The notes beneath the pieces were generated by a model that made no database searches, was not told the origin of the DNA, and worked only from the letters and a program-made list of their open reading frames with translations. This document shows, piece after piece, positions 35,470 through 61,249 of a stretch of 64,000 bases of DNA (position 1 is the stretch's first letter; every line of letters begins with the position of its first letter). Where the stretch lies: positions 124,001 to 188,000 of the forward strand of contig JAFEUB010001125.1 in the NCBI GenBank assembly GCA_024529925.1. Reading direction: 5' to 3'. The DNA comes from Ophthalmolycus amberensis. Its lineage: Eukaryota > Chordata > Actinopteri > Perciformes > Zoarcidae. The translations under genes and the position numbers were made by a program.

Positions 35470-38400
35470 GGGTCTTTGTAAACGTTTGTCTGTGCATAAA
35501 CACTGTAGATAGAAACTGCATGGGTTGAGGTTTATTGAGTTTGGCACAGTTATTAATACATTTTAAACATAGAAAAAATAAAGATAACTGCAACTTACTC
35601 TCAGAGCAAGTGATTCAGTTATTGGACTTTACAAGAAAATGTCTGTTATTGGTAAAGATATACACAATACCATATACACTATAACACCAAATAAGTTCAC
35701 AGTACTCAAAATGTTTGAGTACTTTAAAATACTAAATGTAATATTTTGAAAAAGTTGATATTAAATTAAAAATATATATATGCAGTTAACTTAATGTTTG
35801 TTTGAAATGTAAAATCTCTTTTACTCAAATTAACTGAGATTCTCTGCAACAGGACAATTATTTTAAATCTATCCATCTTCTGTAACCTTTCTTTCTGGTG
35901 TTTCACTTGACGACAAATCAAATTGCTTTTAGAAGAAGTTTAACTTTTCAACAATTAAGGAAAAGCATGGTTACTATGTTACTAATAACAATAATGATGA
36001 CTGTGACAATGAGCCAGCATGCACAATGACTCTGAAGCAGCTCAACCATTGTTAATATTACTATTCACACATGTGCTTTTCCTACTGTGGCATGCCAAAA
36101 GACGTATCGCTCATCTTCGGAAGTGTGGAAGAATCCAGAAGCCATGACCAGAGGATGCTGTTGTGCATAGCTAATTCATTCTAAACCATTTTTTTTACTG
36201 GTTTTTTTCAATACTTTAGTTGGGACATGAAGGTTCTTACAAGGAACGCACACACACATTTACACATCATGTTTTACAACCTAGGTAGTGATGGATACCA
36301 GCTTTGGTATTTAATTGGGAAAACAAGTAAGGCACTGCCACTCAATTTTTATTTTATTTTTATGATTACCCTATTATGAGAAGAGATGCTCACTTGAAGA
36401 ATACCACAAGGCATCCATTCAAGAGTGCTGTCCCTATTAAATCTCTACAGAAAGTTTGATATAAAAAATAATACTCAGGTGCATCAGAGTTTCTGAAAAG
36501 TTGTTGGAAAAACAAATATGGTAAATACATGCAACAGCTATTAGTCTTGGAAGTCAGAGCCTGCTTCGTCTCTCATGCTACTCATGTGTTGTCTCAGACT
36601 GTTTTCAGTTCCTTAATTGTCATCGGTTGATTAGATTGAGGTGAAGTCGTCTGGCCATATTGCTGTTTTTCGCTTAAAATAAACCTTATTCTTAAACCTT
36701 ATATTATCTACAGAGCAACACAGATTACACACACACTTTTCTTTCAACACAACCCTGATAATTTGCAATTTAGATACCCAGCTTTGATAAACTTACGTGT
36801 TTGTGGTGTTATCAGGCAATTGATTGAACCTATGATCTGACCTTTGGCCAGATGCCTCAGTGTTACTTCCGGCCCTTTTCTAGACTCATTAGAGAACAAC
36901 AACAGACTTGATGTAATCAACCTTCCTCTTAAACACGTCCACAACTCACTAAATATAAATTAAATCAACAGTCAACTAAGTACCCTCCTTCTGATCTTTT
37001 TATTCTCCAAATATTTGAGGGACAGCGGAACTTTTTTTGTGTGTTTTCTGTCAAAGAATTGTCAAAATCACATCCCTTCTGTAATGTTAGATTATTTATA
37101 CTGATTAGCATACAACCAGGGTCACTGCTAGAAATGTTGTATCCCTTGATAACAACTTTCACAGAGTATATCTGTTGAACCATTCAGGGTCTCTTCCCTT
37201 TGTGCACTTTACTCATTCATTTTTTCACTATAAATTTGGATTACATTACATTTATAGAGCTGACTCTTACGCAAAGCGACTTACAATAAGTGCATTCATT
37301 CAACCATGTAGATTACAACCCAAAAACTAAAAGAAGTATGCAAGTTCATCAACTTAATCAAGTTTGCTGATTACTTCAAGTGATTCAGAAACAGTAAGAG
37401 ATAAAGGGTTTCTTTGTTACTCTTATTTTAGCTCCCTTTCATTCGAAAGTGGGGACGAAAAACCTACTTTAATTCTTAAGAAGTTACCTATTATGTTATT
37501 GTACAGAAATGTATCTACAGTAATTGTTTTGTTCTCTGTTTGTACCTTTCGAAAATATATACCAAACTTTCATCCAGTTGTGTGATTATGTGATGATATA
37601 CAGTGGTCTTTTTTACTATGACCAGTTGTGTTTGTAGTTTTAAGATAATATAAAAAAGGAAGGATAACCTATCCATCCCTTCAATAACAAAAAGCAACAA
37701 TACTCCTGCAGTGTGCTACAGGTCATGAGTCATCATATACAGTACATCCTGGTACTTAATCTGTAAGGTGATCTGTGAGAGGTACTGAGCTCCTGAAGCG
37801 GGACATTAACACTATTATCTACTGACAAAAACAGCTTCCTAACTTTGGGAATCGTCTAGTTTCAGGACAGTGAAGGCATCATCAGATAAGGAGAGCTGAG
37901 ATGACGTCTGTGTTAGAGGTGGGATAACATAATCTCAACCTGAAGACAATTTGTGCAAAGACTTAAGTGATCATATTTCTGTGTTCTGTTCTGGATTTAG
38001 ATTCACATTCAGAAACTTTAAACTGGTAACCATCAACACCAGCAGACAAACACTGACACCCACTGGCTGCTCAGTTAAACTCACATTCACTGTAGTCAGT
38101 GCTTCTGTGCTTCAATCTCAATTATCTTTATTTTCAAGAGTTCAGTGATGGAAAATACATTTACTCAAGCGCTTAATACGAACTTGAGATAACTTTCATT
38201 TTTACTTGAGCTAATTATTTGCTTTAACATGCTTCTTACCCCATCTGACAGCTTCATTTTACGTATAAAAGGTATGAGTTTACAAAGACATGCAATCATT
38301 TGTTAACAATCTAACAGTATACAAAGTATTCAACAATCACTTTACATTTTTACTATAGTACAATTCCTCTCTTTTACTTAAGTAAGACGATGAATGCAGG

Positions 38401-39070
38401 ACATTTGTGTGAATTTATGAATGAGAGGAGACAGAAAGTTTGACCTGTAACTGAGGTGAAGGAGGCTTTACAATTACACAACACACACACACACACACAC
38501 TGCAGCTTTACCGAATACACCCATTTTTCATTTCAAAAACTGACGTTGCAACTTTTATAATTACCCGTATCACTAATTTATAGATTAATTAAGTCTAGAA
38601 TCGGATAAATCAACAGTGTCCTTAATTTACTCAAAGCCTCAACCAAACTTTGGGGTCCACTGATACGCTGTAATTTGAGCCAGAGGGATGGTTTCACCGA
38701 CAGACTGCCCATTTCCTCCAACGAAGGACACGCTGACAAAGTACCAACTGTTCTTCACAAAAAGAAAAAAATAGGTGAATGGTGTCTAACATGACGACGT
38801 CTCTCTGCGACCTCCTGGTAAATATGCTCTTTGATATGTTTTCACAAATTGTATGACTTGTATTTATCACTGAATTGTTTGTCGATTAAGCAGGGCTTGC
38901 AGTAGAAACTTAACCGACGAGTCTCACTTGAATCAATCAGACGATCACATTTGTATTCATTAATTAATCACATGGTCGCGCGCAGACGCAGTCACATTCA
39001 CGGCCTCGCTCTAACGGGACTCATGGCTGCATCTGTCAATTGCAGAAGTTCCTGTCAAATCTGTGCACGT
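35470..39070. other. tspan5-mttp intergenic region
   Basis: I find no exon with family signal. Contents are a fish repeat fragment (37237-37310), a (CA)n microsatellite at 38477-38500, and otherwise AT-rich sequence. The last 200 bp merges into the mttp promoter. Confidence 0.5.
37237..37310. repeat. Fragment of an abundant fish repeat
   Basis: The phrase ACATTACATTTATAGAGCTG, then ACTCTTACGCAAAGCGACTT and ACAATAAGTGCATTCA, matches the widespread teleost motif of the form ATTTAGCAGACGCTTTTATC followed by CAAAGCGACTTACA. Only this short block is recognisable. Confidence 0.55.
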
Positions 39071-39073
39071 CCG

Positions 39074-39147
39074 GTTAATGATTTGCTGGTTATCTCGTAC
39101 TTAGTACTTGAGCGTGGAGTTTGGAGTCTGCCCTGCCCTCCGATAAA
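39074..39147 (+). promoter_or_regulatory. mttp: mttp proximal promoter (HNF1- and HNF4/DR1-like sites)
   Basis: Upstream of the mttp ATG lie GTTAATGATTTGC (39074-39086), close to the HNF1 palindrome; GGAGTCTGCCCTGCCC (39123-39138), positioned and worded like the HNF4/DR1 element of the mammalian MTTP promoter (GGAGTCTGACCTTTCC as I recall it); and a TATA-like GATAAA (39142). The spacing to the ATG (about 105 bp from GATAAA) is reasonable. Transcription start and binding are not visible from sequence. Confidence 0.5.
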
Positions 39148-39251
39148 ACAGAATAGGAGAAGCTCGCACTCGCTTTGCCTTTCTTTTTGGCCCAGTAGTG
39201 GCACACTGACTCTCGGTTTTGGTTCTTCTGGCTCCAGCGAGACGACACACA

Positions 39252-53447
<14,196 letters not shown>

Positions 53448-54215
53448 AGATACCATGAACTATCCAGGGGCAAATATTGTCACTTATTGCATTCAGGGAC
53501 AGCTATCACACCTCAGCCTCATGCAGTGAAAGCATGCAAGAGAGAAGAGGGGTGAATGTTTTTATCTTTTTAACAACACATGCAATGTTTACATTCCTGT
53601 GAGTATTTAAGACATTTTGTTTGAAATCAGGAATTCTTGCATTGTCTTTTTATGGATTTCCTCAAAAATTTATTTATGATGGGTACACACAGGATGCATG
53701 AGTTATTTGATGGGTATAATACCACTGTAATTATCCCAACCCAGATACAGTATAAATGTACATGTAAATATCACACTGTAGACAGTGTATTGACTCTCCC
53801 CCATGAATAGAAATGCTCCTCTCTGTCAACATTCCTTTTGTTTTTTAATTACCGGTAAATATGTTTACTGAGGAGTAATGTATTGTTTTGTGTCAATCAC
53901 CTGAAATAACTTATTTAGCAGAGTAATATGAATTAATTCCATGTTTATAATCATGATTGTACTTTTTAATTGTTTCTTCAGAGACAATGTGTGTGCTTCA
54001 TCTTTACTTTGTACTTGCAAGATTTGAAGGGAAAATTGAATCTCCAATAGTGAATCTAATAACACTTGAAAATATTTTTTGTACTTGGCTGTAATTGCAA
54101 AGTAATTACTTTGTCTGAAAACATTCTGGTAGTTTTAAGACGTTTGAGTGACTTTCAAGTTGTGTTTTTATACTTGGGGATCAATTTGTTAGATTTGTAA
54201 TTGGCTGACAATAAA
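53448..54215 (+). other. mttp: mttp 3' UTR with poly(A) signal
   Basis: Non-coding sequence follows the TAG stop and ends at AATAAA (54210-54215) in GACAATAAATGTGCAG. This gives a 3' UTR of about 780 bp. Confidence 0.6.
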
Positions 54216-54844
54216 TGTGCAGTGGCAACACTTTGCCTTTTGACTTGGCTTATGGATTTAGATGCAGCAAAAACAAAGTGTATGTGTAATTGTGCAATAT
54301 GCATGACTGGAACAACCCTCTGGGGGTCCCAGGGGTAAAATTACGCTGTGGGACTTTGTTCATTTTGCCTTTTAAAGGGGCAGTCCACCAATTGCACTAG
54401 TCACAGTCAGTTTATTTGTCATTAGCCTGTGAAAACAGTTGTATAAAGTCTGAGTTAGATGCTCAATTGACTAAAGATTTACAACAGACAGCCTGGGTTA
54501 CAAAATGAGAGCATTGCATTTAAAAGACACCATTAAATCAGGATAACTCTGTCTGCTGACCTTTTTTTTTGGTTAAGTCCCCCAAATTTATGTAAGTACT
54601 TACAGTTACAGAAGTCATGGCAACTAATCTTGGCATATTCATAAAATTCTGCTCCTAGCCCAACACGGAGACTGGTAGGCCTACTCCTGTTCTGGGATAC
54701 TATCCTATTTTCCCCTTGGTTATTCTGTGTCAGTTGGATTGATAGATTCAACGTTTAGTGTGAGTTTGTGTACTTTAATGGCACACATCCCCTTATGTAT
54801 TAAGGATTAAGTAAATCACCACAAAGTAGCCTACAGTTCCCCAA

Positions 54845-55045
54845 TACTTTGAGCTGATTAGCAAATGCTAGCAAGCTAACACGCTAAGATGATGAACATT
54901 GTAAAGATTACATCTGCTGAACGTCAGCAGGATTGGACTGCCATTGTGTTGGCATGCTGACATTACATTTAGCTAAAATCATTGCTGCACTAAGTACAGC
55001 CTCTCCGAGTCCCTGGCGTAGCTCTAGCCTCTTAGAAACCAGTGA
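54845..55045. repeat. TTAGCAAATGCTAGC-type dispersed fish repeat
   Basis: GATTAGCAAATGCTAGCAAG, CTAACACGCTAAGATGATGA, TTGGCATGCTGACATTACAT and AAGTACAGCCTCTCCGAG occur in the order known from a very common percomorph repeat. It is diverged, with no visible ends. Confidence 0.65.
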
Positions 55046-55049
55046 TCCA

Positions 55050-58000
55050 TGAAGCTCTTGCATCTTGGTCGTTTCTGGCAATCAGATCATTTCAAGATGG
55101 CAAACTCTATATTTGAACCTGTATTGGTTATGGCAAATTTGTAGATAACGTTTTCCACTAGCATGTATTTTTGTTAGCTGCACTAAACCAATAGCCCTCA
55201 TTTGTATTAATAGTTGTGTCCAAGGAGACAAATATACCTTAGTGGCCTAAAACACACACTTGTTGATCCAGGTGAGGCAATAAATCTTGACTTTTCTTGT
55301 GTCACAGCTGTGACATCAGAGCCCCTCCTGGCATCCAAACACAACAACTGGGCCTTAAGTAGATTCTTTAGAAACCACGAGAGCAGCTGGGGGTAAACCA
55401 GTGTCTGCCAGTCTCACTGCATCCACGGCAACCAAGTAAACACAGCAGCAAACTGTCAGGTTAAACTTAAGCCTCGGCCCGGGTGATGTTTCAGTGTCGC
55501 CAGAAAGCTAACCTTACACGCTGACAGATGCTAAAAGTGCTCTTCTGTCGGCATAAATCTCTTTGATTCTCTTTGACCCTTGTCATTTATTTTTTCTCTC
55601 GGTTTTTAATAGAGCGAATTTATCAGGCAAGTATGAAACTGCAGAAAGTCACGATCAGGTCAGGTACAAAGAGGGAAATAAAGTATAATAGTCAACACAG
55701 AATATCGCAGAATAAAAGCTACTAATGTTCAGAAACAATCTCTCAAAAAGTCAAAATACACGAACATATTTGAGGAAGTTTGTTATTTTAACCCGTTATT
55801 GCAGCCAGATTTTTAGTTCTACTGAAGAACAAGATAATTTGTTTTCAATTAAATGTATTTTTCTTCTGGTAAATTCAATCTATTTACTTTTTAGGTACCG
55901 CTTTCTTATAGATTTACAATTCACAAGGAGTTTATCATTTGCAAGTTGCAAGTATTAATGATTAATTAAGCATTTATTAATATGTCAAAGACCTATTATA
56001 GGCCATTAATAAGAACAACTTTTGGGTTGCCAGGTTGTAAAACAACTTTAGTTCTTCAGTTCATCAAGCACTCAATGTTTGACCAGCAAAAGGTATCACA
56101 ACATGGCATCCCAAAAGTGTTCTCACCAGTGATCTGAGGAATAAATAAATGTTTAATGAAGCCATTAGTTACAATGTATAAACCGTTAGTCATTAGAAAG
56201 TATACCCCTTTCTTAAAATATTCCTCACTATTCTCACATCCCTGTATCTGAGCAATTACACATTCCAAAAGAGTGATTTGAATATGTTTACTTATTAATT
56301 TCTCACTCGAACAAAGAGTTTGCGTGGGTTTTTCAGGAGTCACTTAAGATACAGACAACATAAAAATGTATTTCATACAAACACAACTAGACCTTAACGT
56401 GATTTAAATGCATGGACACATACATGTTCAGTAGCTTGATTTTGAATTTATTGCGAACATATGAAGGCTTTACAGTCTACATTACACTCATTCATCATTT
56501 TATTACATTCAAGCTCTAAGTGCAAACGTAGAACTCACTTCTCCTTTCAAGGCATCTCTCCGCTGTCATCCTGACCTCTGTCTTTTTCTGGGGCAGTCAC
56601 AGTTGACATCAGGCATGAAATATGTATGACAGTACAGCCGTTAAGGCATTTCATTCAAACATGTGCCCTTTTTCTTTGAACATTCATAAATACACTTATC
56701 TCAGACCATCTCACTTTCCGTTTACCCTCTTTCCTCATACAAAAGCAAGCTTTGATACAATCAGTTTCAAACATTTAACCTCAAAGTCAGCAGGTTTGTT
56801 GAGGGACATGTGGAAGAATGTTTTAAATAAAACATATCATTCAATGTTACAGTGCAAATTTGGGACAAATTCATCAGAAAAAATTTACAATGTTTCATTT
56901 TACAATTAACAAGTCCATATAGTACTCCTGCTATTACCGATGTTCACAGTCATTCGTTGCTGTCAGTGTGGTGACAAAAGAGTGACAATCCAAGTGCATT
57001 AAGTACATTATTATTCACAGATAAAGGTCTTACAAGAAATTAGTGAAATTCATGTAGAAAAGTTTTTTTGTTTTTAGTTTTATGTTTATGACAACATTAG
57101 AAAAGCTGGTTAACTGGAGCTTACAAATTATCTTATTTATCTTATTTATCTATAGGTCTTTATTTATTATGCTGATCAAACACATACTTTTAAAACTCTG
57201 TGGTAGGAAGTAAAAAAACATATCTCTCAGTAACTTGTTCATAGTACCTGTTTATTTTTCCTTTGGATACTTGGCAAAACTTCTGATTCATAATTTATAA
57301 ATAAACAACAGTTTGCATTGCACTCAACTGCCTCAGGGACACATGTGTTTAAACATTATAATTATAAAAAGAATATTATAGTTTATCATTAATAAGTGTT
57401 TTGAATTAAATGTACAAATTTAAGTTAAATTTCACCTCAATTGCATTAAATGTTCTAACGTCAACTTGCTCTAAAGCGCAAACCATGTCCAATCTACTGC
57501 ACAGTCAGCAACAAGTCTTTCGAATTACTACATGAATTTATATCACTTGAAATTAAGTCAACTCATAGAGCAATGTATATAAAGTCTGTTGTCACAGAGC
57601 CTTAATAACATTTCTTTTACAGAATTAAGGTACATAGACTGACCAGCAGCTCCAAATACCTTTAATGTGTGTCTGGATTTGAAACATGCTAAAAAATAGC
57701 AATCTACAGTTAGTTCTGCATGGGATGCTGGTATAACTGAGTCAAGTATAGCATAATGACCTATGATGACCCCACTGTATTTATTCAAAAGGAAACAAAA
57801 CAGATCAAAACATGACCTCAGAACTTCTCTCCACAGAAAGCAATCGTATGGATGTCATTAGTTGATATGTCCCTTTAATGAAAACTCAAATTCATACACA
57901 TATAAACTAAGAGGTCAAGGGGGTTAAAAAAGAGAAACATTGCTATGTGTAAAGTGTGGCGACACACCCAACACATGGAGTCTACAGTGAAGTAACATGA

Positions 58001-58744
58001 CTCCTTGTTGTACGCTTACAGAATACTGAAATGCCGTACATAACTCACTGCCACGAACACGGACACATTCAGATGCACACGCACTAACTCCCATCTCATT
58101 ACACACAAAAGTGTAAAATAAACCAACACAGAGGAAGTTATCCCGTACATTTCTCAGCTGGCTCTGACTCATTTAGGCCCAACACTACTTAGGAAATACT
58201 GATTTCAGTACACAGTTAAACCATAGTCCCAGCTCCACTTCATGTGAGCCGCACACTTGGTGTGTTTTTCTTTTTTCTTTTTTCTCACTCTAACACACAA
58301 GGAGCGTGCTATTCAAATATAAACATACACTACTTTATACAGCATATCAGTTGTGCAGGTATTAGCAGCATGTTGTGAGTCATAGCACAGAGGTTACACA
58401 TACGTCAAGTAGAACATCCTAAAAAAGATGGAAATGTTATTGTGAATGTGGAACATTAGTGTTGGAGAATAGTGATATGATACATAGCAATATCATATAT
58501 TTACCATTTACTTGGGACATCTTTAAAAACATGTTATTTTGAAATACAATAATTTTAATTTATTTTAATCATCTGGCTGAATTTGGGGTGATTCAACACT
58601 ACCCCTTAATCTGCATTTGTTTTAATAATTCAGTGCAGACAAATGGTCCCTGTCCTCAGAAAACAGTGTAACATATTGACGGTTGTATTCACCGTAAGTA
58701 ATTGTCTTATTGTGTAAATTAAAGCTAGACTGTGTAACTTTTGA
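55050..58744. other. Long stretch without recognisable genes
   Basis: AT-rich, with only short random frames. From about 56446 there are minus-strand AATAAA words (TTTATTGCG at 56446) and a low-repeat texture. This could be a long 3' UTR of a minus-strand gene whose coding part lies beyond the window, but nothing coding supports it. Confidence 0.35.
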
Positions 58745-59660
58745 ATAACAGTGGTCACAAGCAGATTAGATGGGCAAACTCCCTTGACCCCCCCCCCCCC
58801 CCCCCCCCGTATTTTTGCAAGGGTAAAGAGCAGGTCCAATGTTTCTCAATAAGGATGGATTCTGCATTGTTCCTCCTGGAGGTTTGACAATAAGTTGGAG
58901 CCATCTTTCCAGTGCCCTGGTATAGGTTTTCCCAGGATGTTTGAGCATTGTGATAGCCTAATAGTTGGAACACATCCTGCAGTCTCCTTTAAAAAAAAAA
59001 ATGGGAACCACCATCCTGGTCTGCCAGTCCACAGGCCCTGATCCTCACATGATATTGAGGAGGAAGTCAGCCTCACAATGACCAGAACCTTCTGCGTCTC
59101 AGTGCCAATATCATCCACCCCCCGGGGCCTTGCTACTGGGGAGCTTTTTAACTATCTCAGTGACCTTCGCTAGTGAAATGGACAAGGCTTTCGCCGAGCT
59201 TTCCAGCTACACGTCCTCTACGGAGGATGTTAAATCGGGTTAGGGAGTTCCTCAAAGGGTTCCTTCAACTGTCCAACAATATTGTTAGTCTGGGTCATCA
59301 TTTCTAATCCCATGCTGAAAACAGCCTGAGCTAAGCCCTGCCTCGCCCTCTAGAGTCATCTGACAATTTGGCACAATCTCTTTGAGGCTTATCAAAAGTC
59401 ATTCTCATGGCCTCCTCAAACTCCTCCCACACAGTTTATGCATTTGTGACCACAGAAGCCCCAGTCCTCCTGAGGCCACAAACTTTTTCAGTTTGTGGCC
59501 TTCTTCCCCACAGGCGGGTTCTTTGGTTGCCTCCACAGCAAGCACAGTCAACCTTTTTGCCACAACTCCGTGCAGTCCTGTGCATTTCCCAAGCTTTGCA
59601 GCTTTGTGTGCAGGAAATACAATCTATGGGAAATTCGATTTTTAACGATGCCTCTTGACA
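58745..59660 (-). pseudogene. Degraded LINE reverse-transcriptase fragment
   Basis: Read on the minus strand, pieces in several frames spell a LINE reverse transcriptase: SSKAPGG, then GPVDWQTRMVVPIFF, then a degenerate VCSNYR-like part, then LGKPIPGHWKDGSNLL and QEEQCRIHP. In DNA, GGTCTGCCAGTCCACAGGCC and CATCCACCCCCCGGGGCCTT are typical of a very common fish LINE. Frameshifts, stops and a C21 run (58788-58808) break it. The family (RTE/Rex-like or L2-like) is not certain. Confidence 0.75.
58788..58808. repeat. C21 homopolymer inside the LINE remnant
   Basis: Twenty-one consecutive C bases on the plus strand, apparently grown from a short G-run of the LINE sequence (GGAGGG on the minus strand). 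It is probably polymorphic. Confidence 0.9.
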
Positions 59661-60675
59661 ATGCGGATTATGCGGAAAATACTTCTGGGGATTAAAGGGA
59701 TGTTTTGGTTGCAGTACCTCATTGGGATAAACTGGCAGCAATTTTATTTTGTTTGCGGTAAACCCATTGAAACTTTTATCTGTGACATTCTAAAGTGTTT
59801 CAGCAGCACAGCTGGAGACATAATGTCAGCAAACTGACTCGGTGATGTCAGTTACACAATACTATCAAGTTTGCTGACATTACGGATTGTGTATTGATTC
59901 ACCAAGGTTGTGATGTATTGCTTATGAGGTCAACTTTTCATTTATAAAAGAAAGATGTGATTTTTGCCAATCAAAAATTACAAAGTTAAAGACATGGTAA
60001 CATAATAAAAAAAATCTTGATAATAAAATTGTGGCTTGACCAATGACACTGAACTGTAATAGAAGACCTGCTTCGTTTCCTTTTGAATTGACATGTTACA
60101 GGGCCCAAACAGCTTTTTAAAAGTTCTAGACAGCAGCTGAATGGAAAGTATTACAAAGCAGATTCATATATAGCAACATGGCAGAGCATCAGCCAGAGGA
60201 TGTGGCTTAATGCGTTTACCCTACAAAGTGCTGCAATGCATACATATTACAATAAGGTCTGCTGCAAGGATAAACAACACAACAGAGTGGGGATAAAAAT
60301 GGTTGGTTGTTGGTGGAAGTTTGTCTTGGGGAGTAGATCAGTTGGGAGGGTAGAAAACTGCACTTGGGATGAATGAAGGCACATTCTTCAGTGGAGATGT
60401 CTAGAGTAACAGAAAAGAAGACATAGAATGGGAGTTAAACTCTGATGGAGGCTATGAAAATAAGGTGAGATAATTGAGGAGAAAAAATTATTTTGTATTT
60501 GTCAAGTTTATGATAGAAGTCGTTAAGCCACTAAGCCTTAAGACTTCTCTGCCTGTAGTTCCTGGTTCTGAACCAGCTCACCAGATTCAGCCGAATCACT
60601 GCAGAGGGCACATTACTCAATTTGTTTATGTAGGAGTGCTGGAGGTCAGCAGCGCTCTCCACCTCCTTCTCCCCG

Positions 60676-60735
60676 TTTTGGAAAAAGCAGAGGGGGAGGG
60701 GGCTATAAAAAGTTGACCCCATCTCAGCCCTGCAG
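60676..60735 (+). promoter_or_regulatory. TATA-type promoter-like sequence
   Basis: A G-rich block (GCAGAGGGGGAGGGGGC, ending at 60703) directly precedes TATAAAA (60704-60710). The next 130 bp is a CAG/CTG-rich, 5'-UTR-like leader. This is the classic GC box plus TATA arrangement for the plus strand. A start would be expected near 60735. The first downstream ATG (60855) runs into the CA repeat and is not convincing. No gene could be attached to it. Confidence 0.35.
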
Positions 60736-60901
60736 ACTCGCTTCCAAGCTGGAGCTGCAGCAGCATCTGATCTCTCCGAGCAGCTGTCATCTGCATCAGC
60801 ACAACAAATACTTTACATTGCCTGACCTTTTCCTCCTGCATCACTATCTGAGCCATGCCCCCGCGTCTCTCTGCAGCACACACCCCCTCCACCACCACCC
60901 G

Positions 60902-60903
<2 letters not shown>

Positions 60904-60981
<78 letters not shown>
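60904..60981. repeat. (CA)n microsatellite
   Basis: About 78 bp of CA repeats with one G interruption (CAGACA). Thr-His and Cys-Val frames across it are artefacts. Confidence 0.95.
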
Positions 60982-60984
<3 letters not shown>

Positions 60985-61217
60985 GTGTTCCTCTTCACAC
61001 CCCTACTCAACCCCAGCTGACATGTATCCCTCATGCTCATGCAGTTGTATTATTGCTCTGACACATTAGCTGAGAATGGACTGTGACTAGTTGTAAGTGT
61101 CTATATGAGTGTATGAGAAACTAGAATTCATTCTAAGTTTGTTTGGGCTACAGCATTCAACAGTGTGACTAAAAAGGGAATTACATGTGTTTTTAAATGT
61201 ATTTCTATATTTTTGCA

Positions 61218-61241
61218 TTTCTTTCTTTCTTTCTTTCTTTC
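61218..61241. repeat. (TTTC)n microsatellite
   Basis: About six TTTC units in a T-rich context. Confidence 0.9.
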
Positions 61242-61249
61242 TGTAATTC

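Noticed and set aside
56446..58744. Coding exons of a minus-strand neighbour gene
   Set aside because: Minus-strand AATAAA words suggest a 3' UTR, but no frame shows a protein family.
60813..61069. Thr-His and Cys-Val rich frames near 60.9 kb
   Set aside because: They are products of the CA microsatellite.
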